Positions 24,781 through 32,967 of a stretch of DNA of 64,000 nt are shown in pieces. Position 1 is the stretch's first letter; every line of letters starts with the position of its first letter. A program made the translations under genes and the position numbers. The stretch spans positions 62,001 through 126,000 of the forward strand of contig CAVXSD010000008.1 in the NCBI GenBank assembly GCA_963764305.1, read 5' to 3'. A model generated the notes under the pieces. The model was not told the origin of the DNA. It saw only the letters and a program-made list of their open reading frames with translations, and searched no databases. Source of the DNA: Bog-473 sp963764305 (GTDB lineage Bacteria; Actinomycetota; Acidimicrobiia; Acidimicrobiales; RAAP-2).

Positions 24781-25820
24781 CTAGGCGCGAGGCAGATAGC
24801 GGTAGACCTCGCGGGCGACGTAGCGCTTGAGCATGCGGATGGCCTCGCTCTTGGAGCGACCGTCTTTGACCCGGCGCTCCATGTAGGCCTGGGTCCTCGG
24901 ATCAGAGGCGAGTCGGGTGATCACGATGTGCCACAGCGCCCGGTTGGCCTGGCGGTCCCCGCCCCGGTTGAGGCGGTGACGAGTGACCTTGCCCGAGGAG
25001 GCCTCGAGGGGAGAGACCCCGCACAGATGCGCCCAGGCCGCCTCAGAGCGCAGACGCTCGGGGTTGTCGCCGGCGGCGGCGAGCAGTGCGGCCGCGGTGT
25101 CGATGCCCACGCCATAGACGGCGAGCAGCTCGGGGGCAGTGTCTTCGAGCAGCGGGGTGATCATCGCGTCGAGGTCGGAGATCTCCGCTTCGAGATCGGC
25201 GACGCGATGGGCCAGCGAGCAGAGCGATGCCTTCGTCGCCGCGGTCACCACGTCGGGCGAGCGCGTCGGGCGCAATCCCTGGGCCGCCGCGACGAACTGG
25301 GCGATGGGGAGGCCCTTGAGACGGCTCTGGAGCTGGTCGGGGGCACTGAAGGTGAGCTGGCGCATCTGGCTGAGCGCCTTGATGCGCGCCCCTCGGGCCG
25401 AGCGCTTGGCCACGACGAGGACCCGAATGGCCTCGACCGAACCGTCCCTGCTCTTGGCCCTTCCATGGGCGCGGCCCGAGAGCGCAGCCCGGGCAGCTTC
25501 GACCGCGTCGAGGGGATCGGACTTGCCGCTCTGTCGTCGCGTCTGGCGGTTCTGGCGGTCGACTTCGACGACGTGGACCCCTGCGTTAGCGAGGAAGCGG
25601 GCGAGGCCGGCCCCATAGGATCCCGTCCCCTCTACGCCGACCTTGCTGACCTCCCCGAAGGACTCGAGCCAGGCCAGCAGGTCCGAATAGCCATTGGGGT
25701 CGGCCCCGAAGGACTGGGTGCCGAGCAGGCCACCAACCTCGTCGAGGGCGGCGGCTACGTGAACCTCTCCGTGGGTGTCGATGCCACCGGTGACGGCGCG
25801 CGGGCTTCTACGATGGTCAT
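24781..25820 (-). CDS. IS110-family transposase 1 (N-terminal frame break)
   Basis: DEDD-type recombinase of IS110 elements. The RuvC-like N-terminal domain shows VTGGIDTHGEVHVAAALDEV and VGVEGTGSYGAGLARFL, with SGKSDPLDAVEAARAAL; the C-terminal Tnp domain shows LLAVYGVGIDTAAALLAAAG and WAHLCGVSPLEASSGKVTRH. The expected start is the ATG at 25820 (TIVEARAPSP), but that frame is one base off from VTGGIDTH; the uninterrupted frame can only start at an ATG at 25860 with an unrelated N-terminus. So either the first dozen codons contain an indel or a non-native start is used. Otherwise the gene is complete. Confidence 0.8.
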
Positions 25821-25860
25821 GCCATCCCTTCCTTTCCTTAACTCGCTTGAGGGGTGGCAC

Positions 25861-26208
25861 GGCCGTCCCGAGAAGGAGTGACGGTGAAGGTCGATCTGCT
25901 GTGAACAGACCGGCCCATCACCCCTCTGGAACGGGGCGCGCCGCGCCTCGATGGATGTGCCCGGAGCTCCGGTCGACGGGGTGTGGACACCAAGGCATGT
26001 CCAACGATCTGGAGTCAGACCGGCAGCTCCGGTGCTCTCGAAACTACTGACGACCAACCTTGCAGCGGTGGATCCTCATGGGAGCTTCACAACATCATTG
26101 GCGAACGGGGACACGCCGTTCCGACGGCGAATCGTACCCTTCAGAGAACGAGTGCTGTAGCCTCCCGACGACAGCCGGTGGCTCTTCCCACCGAGGAAAG
26201 GGGCCCAC
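25861..26208. other. Intergenic region between IS110 element 1 and dsrE-like gene
   Basis: About 350 bp. It should contain the undetected left end of IS110 element 1 and the promoter of the next gene. I see short GC-rich palindromes (for example GGGGCGCGCCGCGCC-type sequence near 25935) but no gene and no clear element boundary. Confidence 0.4.
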
Positions 26209-26577
26209 ATGGCCGCAGATGACAAGGTCCTGATCGGTCAAACTCACGGTGCCGACGACGCCGAAGCGGTGTTGATCGGTTACCTGCTCGGAGTCGAAGC
26301 TTTGCGCGCCGGCAAAGAAGTCGTCATGTGGCTCACCAAAGATGGGATCTACATCGCTACCGAGGGCTATTCGGATGGACTCTCCGTGCCCGGAGCACCG
26401 TCAATCAAGGATCTTCACGCGGAGTACGTGGAGAAGGGGGGCCGCTTCTTCGCCTGTCCGGTCTGCGTGAAGACCCGCAATCTCGAGTCCGCCACCTGGG
26501 TGGAGGGTGCCGAAGTCAAGGGAGCACCATCGGTCTACGAGTTCACCCAAGGCGGCGCCTTGGTCTTCAACTACTGA
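26209..26577 (+). CDS. DsrE/DsrF-like family protein
   Basis: A 122-aa soluble protein with the DsrE-type Rossmann-like layout: strand DKVLIGQTHGADDAEAVLIG, helix LLGVEALRAGKEVVMWLTKD, and a conserved ACPVCVKTRNL (about residue 82) whose two Cys could be redox- or sulfur-active. C-terminal VYEFTQGGALVFNY completes the fold. The ATG has a GAGGAAAGG ribosome binding site. DsrE homologues relay sulfur or act as peroxiredoxin-like proteins. No sulfur-oxidation partner is nearby, so the role stays open. Confidence 0.75.
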   Translation: MAADDKVLIGQTHGADDAEAVLIGYLLGVEALRAGKEVVMWLTKDGIYIATEGYSDGLSVPGAPSIKDLHAEYVEKGGRFFACPVCVKTRNLESATWVEGAEVKGAPSVYEFTQGGALVFNY

Positions 26578-26613
26578 TCCACGCGATCTGAAGTTATCCC
26601 GCTTGTGACGAAG

Positions 26614-26653
26614 AGTCCCACCCTCTCGGCGTTCTGGGGCACCCTTAGCCGGT
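26614..26653. repeat. Dispersed 3'-flank repeat, copy 4
   Basis: AGTCCCACCCTCTCGGCG followed by TTCTGGGGCACCC, 37 bp after the dsrE-like stop and just before the response-regulator promoter region. Its TTCTGGGGCA tail is identical to copy 6. Confidence 0.55.
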
Positions 26654-26681
26654 TGTGATCACCCAGTAGAATTGCAGGCTG

Positions 26682-27392
26682 ATGGGAGATGGTCACATCT
26701 CAGTGCTGATCATCGAGGACGAGGCGGACATCCGCCAGCTCCTGAGAACCCAGCTCGAAGGGGCGGAATTCTCGGTCTCAGAGGCGACCAATGGTCGCGA
26801 CGGTGTGGGGCAGTTCCACGAGAACGTTCCGGATGTCGTAATCCTCGACGTGGGGCTTCCCGACATGGATGGCTGGAAGGTGCTCGAGACGATCCGCCTC
26901 ATGAGCACGGACGTCCCCGTCGTCATGTTGACCGCCCTGGGGACCGAGAGGGACAAGGTGCAGGGGCTCAACGCGGGAGCGGACGACTACCTCACCAAGC
27001 CCTACACCTCGGGCGAGCTCGTGGCCCGGCTGCAAAATGCCCTCAAGCGCCGCCCGACGCGGAGCGACCCGGTGACGACTTTCGACGACGGCACGCTCCA
27101 CATCGACTTCGCCCACCACGAGGTCACCATCGACGGTACCCCCGTCGTGCTGACCCTGAGGGAGTACCGCCTCCTGGCCGCACTGGCCAACCATCAGGGC
27201 CGGATCCTCTCGCCAGGCCAGCTCCTCGAACTGGCCTGGGACGACCTCAGTGGGGTCGCCCCAGGGAAGGTCAAGTTCACCGTGAACCGTCTCCGCCAGA
27301 AGCTGGCCAAAGGCGACTACTCACCGATTGAGACGGTGCGCCAGTTCGGCTACCGATACCGACGCGGACCGGGGCGATCACCCAACCCCTGA
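26682..27392 (+). CDS. OmpR-type response regulator, orphan
   Basis: A 236-aa two-component regulator. Receiver domain: acidic pair IIEDEADIRQLL, phospho-acceptor Asp in VVILDVGLPDMDGWKVLETI (about residue 55), switch Thr in VVMLTALG and the Lys in DDYLTKPYTSGELVARL. The C-terminal winged helix (about 130-230) has LTLREYRLLAALANHQGRIL, VKFTVNRLRQKLAKG and ETVRQFGYRYR. The histidine kinase that would phosphorylate it is not adjacent on either side, so the input signal is unknown. The target may include nearby accessory genes, but no operator was seen. Confidence 0.88.
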   Translation: MGDGHISVLIIEDEADIRQLLRTQLEGAEFSVSEATNGRDGVGQFHENVPDVVILDVGLPDMDGWKVLETIRLMSTDVPVVMLTALGTERDKVQGLNAGADDYLTKPYTSGELVARLQNALKRRPTRSDPVTTFDDGTLHIDFAHHEVTIDGTPVVLTLREYRLLAALANHQGRILSPGQLLELAWDDLSGVAPGKVKFTVNRLRQKLAKGDYSPIETVRQFGYRYRRGPGRSPNP

Positions 27393-27400
27393 CCCGAAAG

Positions 27401-27440
27401 TGCCGCAGGGTGACACCCTGTCCCGGCGAACGGGGATATT
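27401..27440. repeat. Dispersed 3'-flank repeat, copy 5
   Basis: GGGTGACACCCTGTCCCGGCG-type sequence (the first 11 bases, GGGTGACACCC, form a perfect palindrome around A) followed by AACGGGGATA. It begins 8 bp after the response-regulator stop. Confidence 0.55.
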
Positions 27441-27519
27441 TAGCGTTGGTTCCGGGCATCCACCAATTTGGCGGAAGCCCTTCGTAGGGTGCGTCGGGTC
27501 GGTTCCTCTGGCTTGACTG

Positions 27520-27736
27520 AACTGGGGATCGGAGCGAGCGACAGCTCGACTCCATAACGGTGATCGTCGACCAGACGAGCCTCCCGACGCACGTGCATCC
27601 CTGTTCTGGAACTCGGCGGCCGATCATGGAGTCGGACCCCTGCTTCTGAATGTCTGGATGGTCACACCCCTGCGGAACGTGCACCGGTCGACGACGGAGA
27701 GCCGACTGATCAGTCATCGAGCGAAAGGACCATGTC
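27520..27736 (+). ncRNA. Candidate bridge RNA leader of IS110 element 2
   Basis: A 217-bp noncoding leader between the inferred element edge and the transposase ATG, the place where IS110-group elements encode their structured RNA. Complementary segments are visible, including CGACTCC (near 27550) with GGAGTCG (near 27630) and GCACGT (near 27590) with ACGTGC (near 27677). Structure and expression are not shown by the sequence alone. Confidence 0.35.
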
Positions 27737-29179
27737 ATGAACGAAGTGAGGTTGGGCATCGACCTCGCCTGTCGAGCCGACCACCGGGCCAGCCTGGCCG
27801 ACGAGCGAGGTGAGTTCATCTGGTCGTCGTGGAAGTTCCGCACGACGACCGCTGACCTCGAGCGCCTGTGGGCGAAGATCCCCGCCGGTGCCGCGGTGAC
27901 CGTGATCCTCGAGCCCACCCGCAACGCCTGGGTGCCCCTGTCGGCGTGGCTCCAAGCACGGGGCGCCACGGTGATCTTGGTGCCACCCGAGCAGTCGGCC
28001 GACCTGCGGGACTACTACAACAAGCACACCAAGACCGACCGGTTGGATTCACGGGTGCTGGCCCGTCTGCCGCTGCTGCACCCCGAGGGCCTGCGGGGTA
28101 TCGACAACCTCGGTCCGGCGGGATCGCTGCGCCGAGCCGTCCGTCACCGCTCCAGCCTGGTCAAGCGGCGCAGCGCCGCCAGCCTGCGCCTCGAGGCACT
28201 CGTCGAGCTGCTCGGTCCGGGATGGGCCGATTCCCTCGGATCGGCCACCGCCTCGAAGACCGCCCTGGTCATCTTGGAGAACTACGCCGATCCACGTGCG
28301 CTCAAGCGTCTCGGGCGTGCTCGGCTCGCCGCGCTGTTGATCCGCTCGAGCGCGGGACTCTGGCGCGAAGACAAGGCCGACGAGCTCTTGGCCATGGCGA
28401 ACGAGACCCTTGCCCTGTGGTCGAGCGGGGGCATCGACTTCACCGAGTTGGCCCACGACGTCGCCTCAGAAGTCCGGGTGCTTCGCCGCCTCGACGACGA
28501 GATCACCGCCGCCGACAAGCGGATCGCCGTTCTCTATGACGAGGCCGATCCTTTGGGCATCGTTGCTTCGGCCCCGGGGCTCGGGCCCGTCCTCTCGGCG
28601 GCCATCTTGGGGAACGAGGGCGACTTCAACCGCTTCGCCAACCTGGCCGGCGTCCGCTCCTCCACCGGCTTTGTGCCCAAGATCGACCAGTCCGGACTGG
28701 TGGCGGGACACAAGGGCATTACCAAGGCCGGCGACGCCGGCCTGCGCCAGGCTCTGTACCTGGCAGCTGATCACGCTCGCCACATCGACCCGACCCTTGC
28801 CCACCGCTACTACCGACTCGTCATGGTCGAGGGCAAGCACCACAACTCAGCATTGTGCTCGGTCTCGGCGGTCCTCATCACCCGGATCGCCGCCTGCTGG
28901 CGCAAGGGAGAGCTCTACGACCTGAGAGATGAAAACGGCGAAACGATCACCGAGGCCGAAGGCAAGGCGGTCTGCGCCGACCGCTTCAAGATCGACCCCA
29001 CAGTCCGGGCGGCCCGTCGTCGCAACACCCCAGCCAAAGCCCTCAAGCACAGGGCGGCGGGTCGAGGCAGAAAGGAGTCGGCCCGAAAGGTCGCTCCGGC
29101 CACCGACCCGCCACGAAAAGAAGTTAGAGCGCGCGCCATTAGGCGACGGCCATTGACTCCCACCTCTTTGCCCACTTGA
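27737..29179 (+). CDS. IS110-family transposase 2, C-terminus altered by IS insertion
   Basis: DEDD recombinase of 480 aa. N-terminal domain: EVRLGIDLACRADHRASLAD, VTVILEPTRNAWVPLSAWLQ, and YYNKHTKTDRLDSRVLARLP. C-terminal domain: GIVASAPGLGPVLSAAILGN and FANLAGVRSSTGFVPKIDQS with the catalytic Ser region AGHKGITKAGDAGLRQALYL. The last codons (after PRKEV) derive from the inserted IS5-type element. Without the insertion the frame would read KEVSENVA and stop, which shows that only the final five residues were exchanged for about 20 foreign ones. Activity may therefore persist. The ATG has a GAAAGGA ribosome binding site. Confidence 0.85.
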   Translation: MNEVRLGIDLACRADHRASLADERGEFIWSSWKFRTTTADLERLWAKIPAGAAVTVILEPTRNAWVPLSAWLQARGATVILVPPEQSADLRDYYNKHTKTDRLDSRVLARLPLLHPEGLRGIDNLGPAGSLRRAVRHRSSLVKRRSAASLRLEALVELLGPGWADSLGSATASKTALVILENYADPRALKRLGRARLAALLIRSSAGLWREDKADELLAMANETLALWSSGGIDFTELAHDVASEVRVLRRLDDEITAADKRIAVLYDEADPLGIVASAPGLGPVLSAAILGNEGDFNRFANLAGVRSSTGFVPKIDQSGLVAGHKGITKAGDAGLRQALYLAADHARHIDPTLAHRYYRLVMVEGKHHNSALCSVSAVLITRIAACWRKGELYDLRDENGETITEAEGKAVCADRFKIDPTVRAARRRNTPAKALKHRAAGRGRKESARKVAPATDPPRKEVRARAIRRRPLTPTSLPT

Positions 29180-29984
29180 CCAGTTTGACCGTGATGATCA
29201 GGGCCACTGCCAGGGCGAACTGAGCGAGTCGCTGGGCGTTGAAGCGGTCTGTATTCCGTCGGAGCTGGCCGAAGTTGCTCAGCCATGAGTTGGTCCGCTC
29301 GACCGGCCAGCGCAGCCCCATCGGCTGGTTCTTCGTGCCTCGGGCAGATCCCTTCGGGCGCTTCTTGGCGATGACGGCGTCATCGATGCAACGCTCGGTG
29401 AGACGAGTGCGGGTGAGGGCCGAGTCATACCCGCGATCGAGCCACAGTGTCTCGATGTCGCTGAGCAGGCCGCGCTGGGCAACGTCGTCGAGGGTGGGAG
29501 CAAGCAGGATCGAGTCATTGCGATTGGCGCCGTCGATCACCCAGCCGATTGGCACCCCGTTGGCGTCGGTGGCGAGTGACCATTTCCATCCGCTCTTGCC
29601 TCGATCAGTCGGGTTCGGTCCCGTTCCCTCGCCTCCTGTCGGCGCCTTGTGTAGCGACCCGTCGATCGAGACATCAGAGAAGTCCAATCCGATCACCTTG
29701 TCGAACGCGTTGATTGCTTCTTCAACCAGGTGCTGACACGCACCGACGGCCAGCCATTCGTCACGTCGGCGCCGAAGGGTCGTCTCGCTCCCCTTGCCGA
29801 GCCGTCCGGCCACATCCCATGAGCACCCGGTGACGAGGCGGAAGAGGATCGCTTCGAAGCACTCTCGGTCAGCAATCCGGGGCCGGTGACAGCCCAGCGG
29901 ATGGTTCGATGCACCGTGTTCGGGCAGGTAGGCGGCAAAAGACGCCCAGACGGCGTCGACGACGACCGGGTCAAGTGCAAGCAT
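29139..29984 (-). CDS. IS5-family transposase
   Basis: DDE transposase of 281 aa starting at the ATG that gives LALDPVVVDAVWASFAAYLP. The DUF4096-like N-terminal domain (CFEAILFRLVTGCSWDVAGR) is followed by the catalytic core: first Asp in SIDGSLHKAP, second in LWLDRGYDSALTRTRL, Glu in LRWPVERTNSWLSNFGQLRR. The stop codon lies inside the terminal repeat, 12 bp from the element end. The frame is open and complete, so this copy could be active. A longer frame upstream is not conserved. Confidence 0.88.
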   Translation of the reverse strand: MLALDPVVVDAVWASFAAYLPEHGASNHPLGCHRPRIADRECFEAILFRLVTGCSWDVAGRLGKGSETTLRRRRDEWLAVGACQHLVEEAINAFDKVIGLDFSDVSIDGSLHKAPTGGEGTGPNPTDRGKSGWKWSLATDANGVPIGWVIDGANRNDSILLAPTLDDVAQRGLLSDIETLWLDRGYDSALTRTRLTERCIDDAVIAKKRPKGSARGTKNQPMGLRWPVERTNSWLSNFGQLRRNTDRFNAQRLAQFALAVALIITVKLVKWAKRWESMAVA

Positions 29985-30130
29985 GGGACCTCCACTGGTT
30001 CGTTGGGTTGGGACAAGCAGCCGGATCATGTCGGCTCCGAGCCAACGACCGGTGGACCTTTCTTCCTGGTCATGGGCGGTCCACCCCCGAGCGAACCTCG
30101 GCGGTGACAATGAGCAGAGAGGAGGTCGTC

Positions 30131-30673
30131 ATGGCCAAGGTGCGTCGCAACGGTCCGTGTCCGTGTGGGAGCGGCAACAAGGCCAAACACTGCTGTCTCA
30201 AAGAGCGCTCAGCGGCGGCCGAATCACCCACCAGGCTTTTGCCGCTCGAGGTCTGCCGCGACGCCGCCCTCGACCTCGAAGGCGTCAGCAACGCCGAGAT
30301 CCATGCCCTGTTCGACGAGATGATCTATCTACCCGAGACCGACATCTCCCTCCAGGTGCCCCTACCCGGGCTGCTCACCCCTGAGATCGACCGAGCGATC
30401 AGCGCACTCGACGATGATGACGGAGAAGCCTTCGACCGAGAACTCAAACAGGTGGTGCCGAACATCGACACTCCGGAGCGACGGATCGACCTCGCTGATG
30501 CAGTCATCACCTTGCGTGATCAGGGTCGCCTCTCATCCAAGCTCGCCGCCGTCGCTCTCTTCGACCTCGATGGCGAAACCTCCGCCCTCTTCATCTCCTC
30601 GGTCGCTGAATCCATTGCCGTTCTGGGCGGGGACCAGCGGACTCCCACCGGGCTCTTGGTCGCAACCCGATAG
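30131..30673 (+). CDS. SEC-C motif protein, IS passenger gene
   Basis: A 180-aa protein with an N-terminal SEC-C zinc-binding motif (RRNGPCPCGSGNKAKHCCLK), the CXCX8CC pattern found at the end of SecA and in many small adaptor proteins. The rest is acidic and helical (ALDDDDGEAFDRELKQVVPN; AALFDLDG-type and TSALFISSVAESIAVLG segments) and matches no domain I know. The ATG at 30131 has an ideal AGAGGAGG seven bases upstream; an in-frame ATG at 30110 lacks one. It lies wholly between the IS5-type terminal repeats, divergent from the transposase, so it moves with the element. Confidence 0.75.
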   Translation: MAKVRRNGPCPCGSGNKAKHCCLKERSAAAESPTRLLPLEVCRDAALDLEGVSNAEIHALFDEMIYLPETDISLQVPLPGLLTPEIDRAISALDDDDGEAFDRELKQVVPNIDTPERRIDLADAVITLRDQGRLSSKLAAVALFDLDGETSALFISSVAESIAVLGGDQRTPTGLLVATR

Positions 30674-30815
30674 CCGCCAGAGCCGACGACAGACCCACTG
30701 TGGCCGTGCCTATTGGCGGGCGCGCTCTTAGCGAAAATGTCGCTTGAAGGGCTTGACTGCCGTTAGGAACTCACCCTGCGACCCGCTCATTATTCGTTTC
30801 TCGCTGGCTGTCGAG

Positions 30816-31268
30816 ATGGACGAGCGACGGGTCTCTCCGATTGGCAGACTCATATCCGTGGCATCGATTACGGGTTATCTGTCCCCTACCCTCACGGTTA
30901 CGAGCCTGGAAAGAAGTGTCCGCTGGTACCGGCAACTCCTGGATCTGACGATCCGCCGTGAGTACGAGCCGGACGACAAACGTCAGCGCGACGCGTGTCT
31001 CCTAGAGCCAAGTACTGGGCTCGAAATCTGCCTGGTCGAGTATTCCGGAGGACCCAAGGAGCCGTTCAACGAGTTCGCTCCTGGCCTCGACCATCTTGAG
31101 TTCCTTGTCGTGGAACGGACGGATCTATTCGAATGGGCCAAACGTCTCGACTCCCTCGGTATTGCCCATTCTGGCGTTAAGGAGCCACCGTATACACGGA
31201 ACGCTATGATCACATTTCGGGATCCGGACAACATCCAACTCGAGTTCTTCTGGAGGGCACCCGAATAG
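30816..31268 (+). CDS. VOC-family (glyoxalase-like) protein
   Basis: A vicinal-oxygen-chelate fold protein of about 150 aa. Two beta-alpha-beta-beta-beta units can be followed: YLSPTLTVTSLERSVRWYRQ with LLDLTIRREYEP, and LDHLEFLVVERTDLFEWAKR with AMITFRDPDNIQLEFFW. The metal ligands are the His in LDHLEF and the Glu in IQLEFFW; the first-unit His is absent, so a standard glyoxalase I site is incomplete. I choose the ATG at 30816; a GTG at 30858 is also possible. The frame upstream to 30744 belongs to the IS110 end. Substrate unknown. Confidence 0.72.
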   Translation: MDERRVSPIGRLISVASITGYLSPTLTVTSLERSVRWYRQLLDLTIRREYEPDDKRQRDACLLEPSTGLEICLVEYSGGPKEPFNEFAPGLDHLEFLVVERTDLFEWAKRLDSLGIAHSGVKEPPYTRNAMITFRDPDNIQLEFFWRAPE

Positions 31269-31280
31269 CTCGACAGTCAG

Positions 31281-31324
31281 GTGCCGGTGACACCTTGCCG
31301 GCGTTCTGGGGCAGCCAACCCCCG
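31281..31324. repeat. Dispersed 3'-flank repeat, copy 6
   Basis: GGTGACACCTTGCCGGCG followed by TTCTGGGGCAGCC, 13 bp after the VOC gene stop. It is the closest copy to the family consensus. Confidence 0.55.
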
Positions 31325-31414
31325 TGAGTTGCGGATCGCTGGTGGCCGGGAGAGCGAGCCATCCCACGGCTTCGATTGGGCAGCCCCCACTCCCTTCCTG
31401 CATGATTCCCAGCC

Positions 31415-32542
31415 ATGGGCCGCTGCCTGATCGTCCTGGCCCTCGCCGCCGTCCTCGCTGCTGGATGCTCAGCCAGCCAAGTGACAACGACTCGCAGGTC
31501 AACAACCACGACGACCACTCAATCACCAGCAGGCCCTTACTTCTCCACGCCTCTGAGCAGTCCGAGCCTCCAACCTGGCTCGGATCCGAGCGTCCTGCCT
31601 TCTCCGGTGCTGATCGCCGACCGAAACAATAACCGGCTTCTCGTTGTGAACCAGAAGGGAGAGATCGTGTGGGAGTTCCCTCGCCCCGGCGATTTAGCTC
31701 CGGGGCAGACCTTCCTCGTCCCCGACGACGCCTTCTTCACTCCCGACGGGCGGGAGATCGTGGTGACGCAGGAGGACGACTCCGTCATTAGCATCATCGA
31801 CCCGGCCACTCGTCAGATCGTCTACCGCTACGGCACACCTGGCCAGCCTGGAAGTGGACCGAACCAGGTCCACAACCCCGACGATGCCATGGAGCTTCCA
31901 GACGGCTATCTCGTCACGGCCGACATCAAGAACTGCCGGGTACTCCTCATCGCTCCCGGCGCCCACGCCCCTGCTCAGGTCTTCGGAGAGACGACCAACA
32001 GCTGTCAGCATGATCCACCCACCCGATGGGGAAGCCCGAACGGAGTGTTCCCGATGTCGAATGGTCACTATGTGGTCACCGAGATCAACGGGGACTGGAT
32101 CGACGAACTCGGCCTCGACGGCACCGTCTACCGGTCCACTCACCCTCCGGGTGTCAATTACCCCTCGGATACCAACGAACTCGGCCCAGACGTGCTCGTC
32201 ACCGTCGACTACTCCAATCCGGGCACTCTTGAGACTTTCGACTGGTCGGGCAACCTGCTTTGGCGCTACCACCCTCTGCCAGGTGACCCCCCGTTGAACC
32301 ACCCGTCACTCGCTTTTGCCCTTCCCAACGGTGACTTCCTCATGAATGACGATTACAACCATCGGGTCGTGGTTATCGATCCCGGGTCCGACCGAATCGT
32401 CTGGCAATACGGGCATACGGGACAGACGGGAACAGCGCCGGGATTCCTGAACAAACCAGACGGCCTCGACCTTGTCCCGCCGTACTCGTTCGACATCGTC
32501 CGAGGCAAGACCATGGGCCAGCCAACGACCACGACACCGTGA
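31415..32542 (+). CDS. Beta-propeller lipoprotein
   Basis: A 375-aa exported lipoprotein. The signal peptide GRCLIVLALAAVLAAGCSAS ends in a lipobox (LAAGC), followed by a Thr-rich linker (TTTRRSTTTTTTQSPA). The mature part has six repeated blades with recurrent motifs: LIADRNNNRLLVVNQKGEIV, VVTQEDDSVISIIDPATRQI, LVTADIKNCRVLLIAPG, HYVVTEINGDWIDELGLDG, LVTVDYSNPGTLETFDWSGN and FLMNDDYNHRVVVIDPGSDR. Each blade carries the NHL/arylsulfotransferase-type D-N-R--VID pattern, suggesting a binding scaffold or an arylsulfotransferase-like enzyme on the outer face. No catalytic His can be singled out. It is a single gene with its own upstream gap. Confidence 0.8.
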   Translation: MGRCLIVLALAAVLAAGCSASQVTTTRRSTTTTTTQSPAGPYFSTPLSSPSLQPGSDPSVLPSPVLIADRNNNRLLVVNQKGEIVWEFPRPGDLAPGQTFLVPDDAFFTPDGREIVVTQEDDSVISIIDPATRQIVYRYGTPGQPGSGPNQVHNPDDAMELPDGYLVTADIKNCRVLLIAPGAHAPAQVFGETTNSCQHDPPTRWGSPNGVFPMSNGHYVVTEINGDWIDELGLDGTVYRSTHPPGVNYPSDTNELGPDVLVTVDYSNPGTLETFDWSGNLLWRYHPLPGDPPLNHPSLAFALPNGDFLMNDDYNHRVVVIDPGSDRIVWQYGHTGQTGTAPGFLNKPDGLDLVPPYSFDIVRGKTMGQPTTTTP

Positions 32543-32649
32543 CTCCTGCTGTTGTCGGGTGAGCGGCGACCACTCGGGGATTTTCTGATAGCCGGAGGAC
32601 CTTCGCCGTGATCGCCCGCCTCATGGTCCCGCACGGTGTGACCTATCCC

Positions 32650-32935
32650 ATGCTCCTATGGATGATGTCAACCCCTTTCGAGGGAATTTTCGGGAGTGAG
32701 GACAGCGGACAGACCAATGACGGGCCACTCGTCGGAGAGGGCAGGCTCTTATCAGGTCACGCGTCTTCGAAAGTCGGGTAACCCAGACCATGGACCGGCA
32801 TATCGGTTACAGGTCAATCCCGCAGGACGACAGGCGAACGGTGAGCCAGGCCCATGGTCTGGGGATCTAGGCGCGAGGCAGATAGCGGTAGACCTCGCCG
32901 GGCGACGTAGCGCTTGAGCATGCGGATGGCCTCGC
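32650..32935 (-). mobile_element. Truncated second copy of IS110 element 1
   Basis: This 286-bp piece repeats 24564-24848. The part from 32695 on differs from the first copy at two bases and by one inserted C, which breaks the frame of the residual transposase C-terminus (VYRYLPRA end). It contains the whole noncoding segment with its inverted repeat but only the last 20 or so codons of the transposase. It stops abruptly at a DinB-like remnant. Confidence 0.88.
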
Positions 32936-32967
32936 GACGGGTAAGGCCGCGCCGAGGAGCATCTGCG

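Larger units (their letters stand above)
24609..25820 (-). mobile_element. IS110-family element 1
   Basis: Contains an IS110-type transposase and a conserved 172-bp noncoding segment downstream of it. The boundary at 24609 is set by the sharp rise in identity with the truncated second copy (from 32695). The other end cannot be placed because the second copy lacks it; it lies at or beyond the transposase start. IS110 elements leave no long inverted repeats. Confidence 0.6.
29127..30727. mobile_element. IS5-family element carrying a passenger gene
   Basis: A 1601-bp element inserted in the 3' end of IS110 transposase 2. Both termini start GAGCGCGC and continue as imperfect inverted repeats (GCGCCATTAGGCGACGGCCA against CCGCCAATAGGCACGGCCA). 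A TTA is duplicated at 29124-29126 and 30728-30730, as expected for IS427-type members that target TNA. Inside are a minus-strand transposase and a divergent plus-strand SEC-C protein gene; 146 bp separate their starts. Confidence 0.8.
27510..30759 (+). mobile_element. IS110-family element 2, interrupted by an IS5-type element
   Basis: A second, unrelated IS110-type element. GGCTTGACTG occurs at 27510-27519 and at 30750-30759, flanking the transposase and its upstream noncoding region; I take these as the element edges. About 1.6 kb of the length is the nested IS5-type insertion. Removing it and one TTA gives an IS110 element of about 1.65 kb, a normal size. Boundary assignment is inference from the 10-bp match. 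Confidence 0.6.

Noticed and set aside
24609..25860. Plus-strand frame opposite IS110 transposase 1 as a gene
   Set aside because: The minus strand has the DEDD and Tnp motifs; the plus-strand frame has none.
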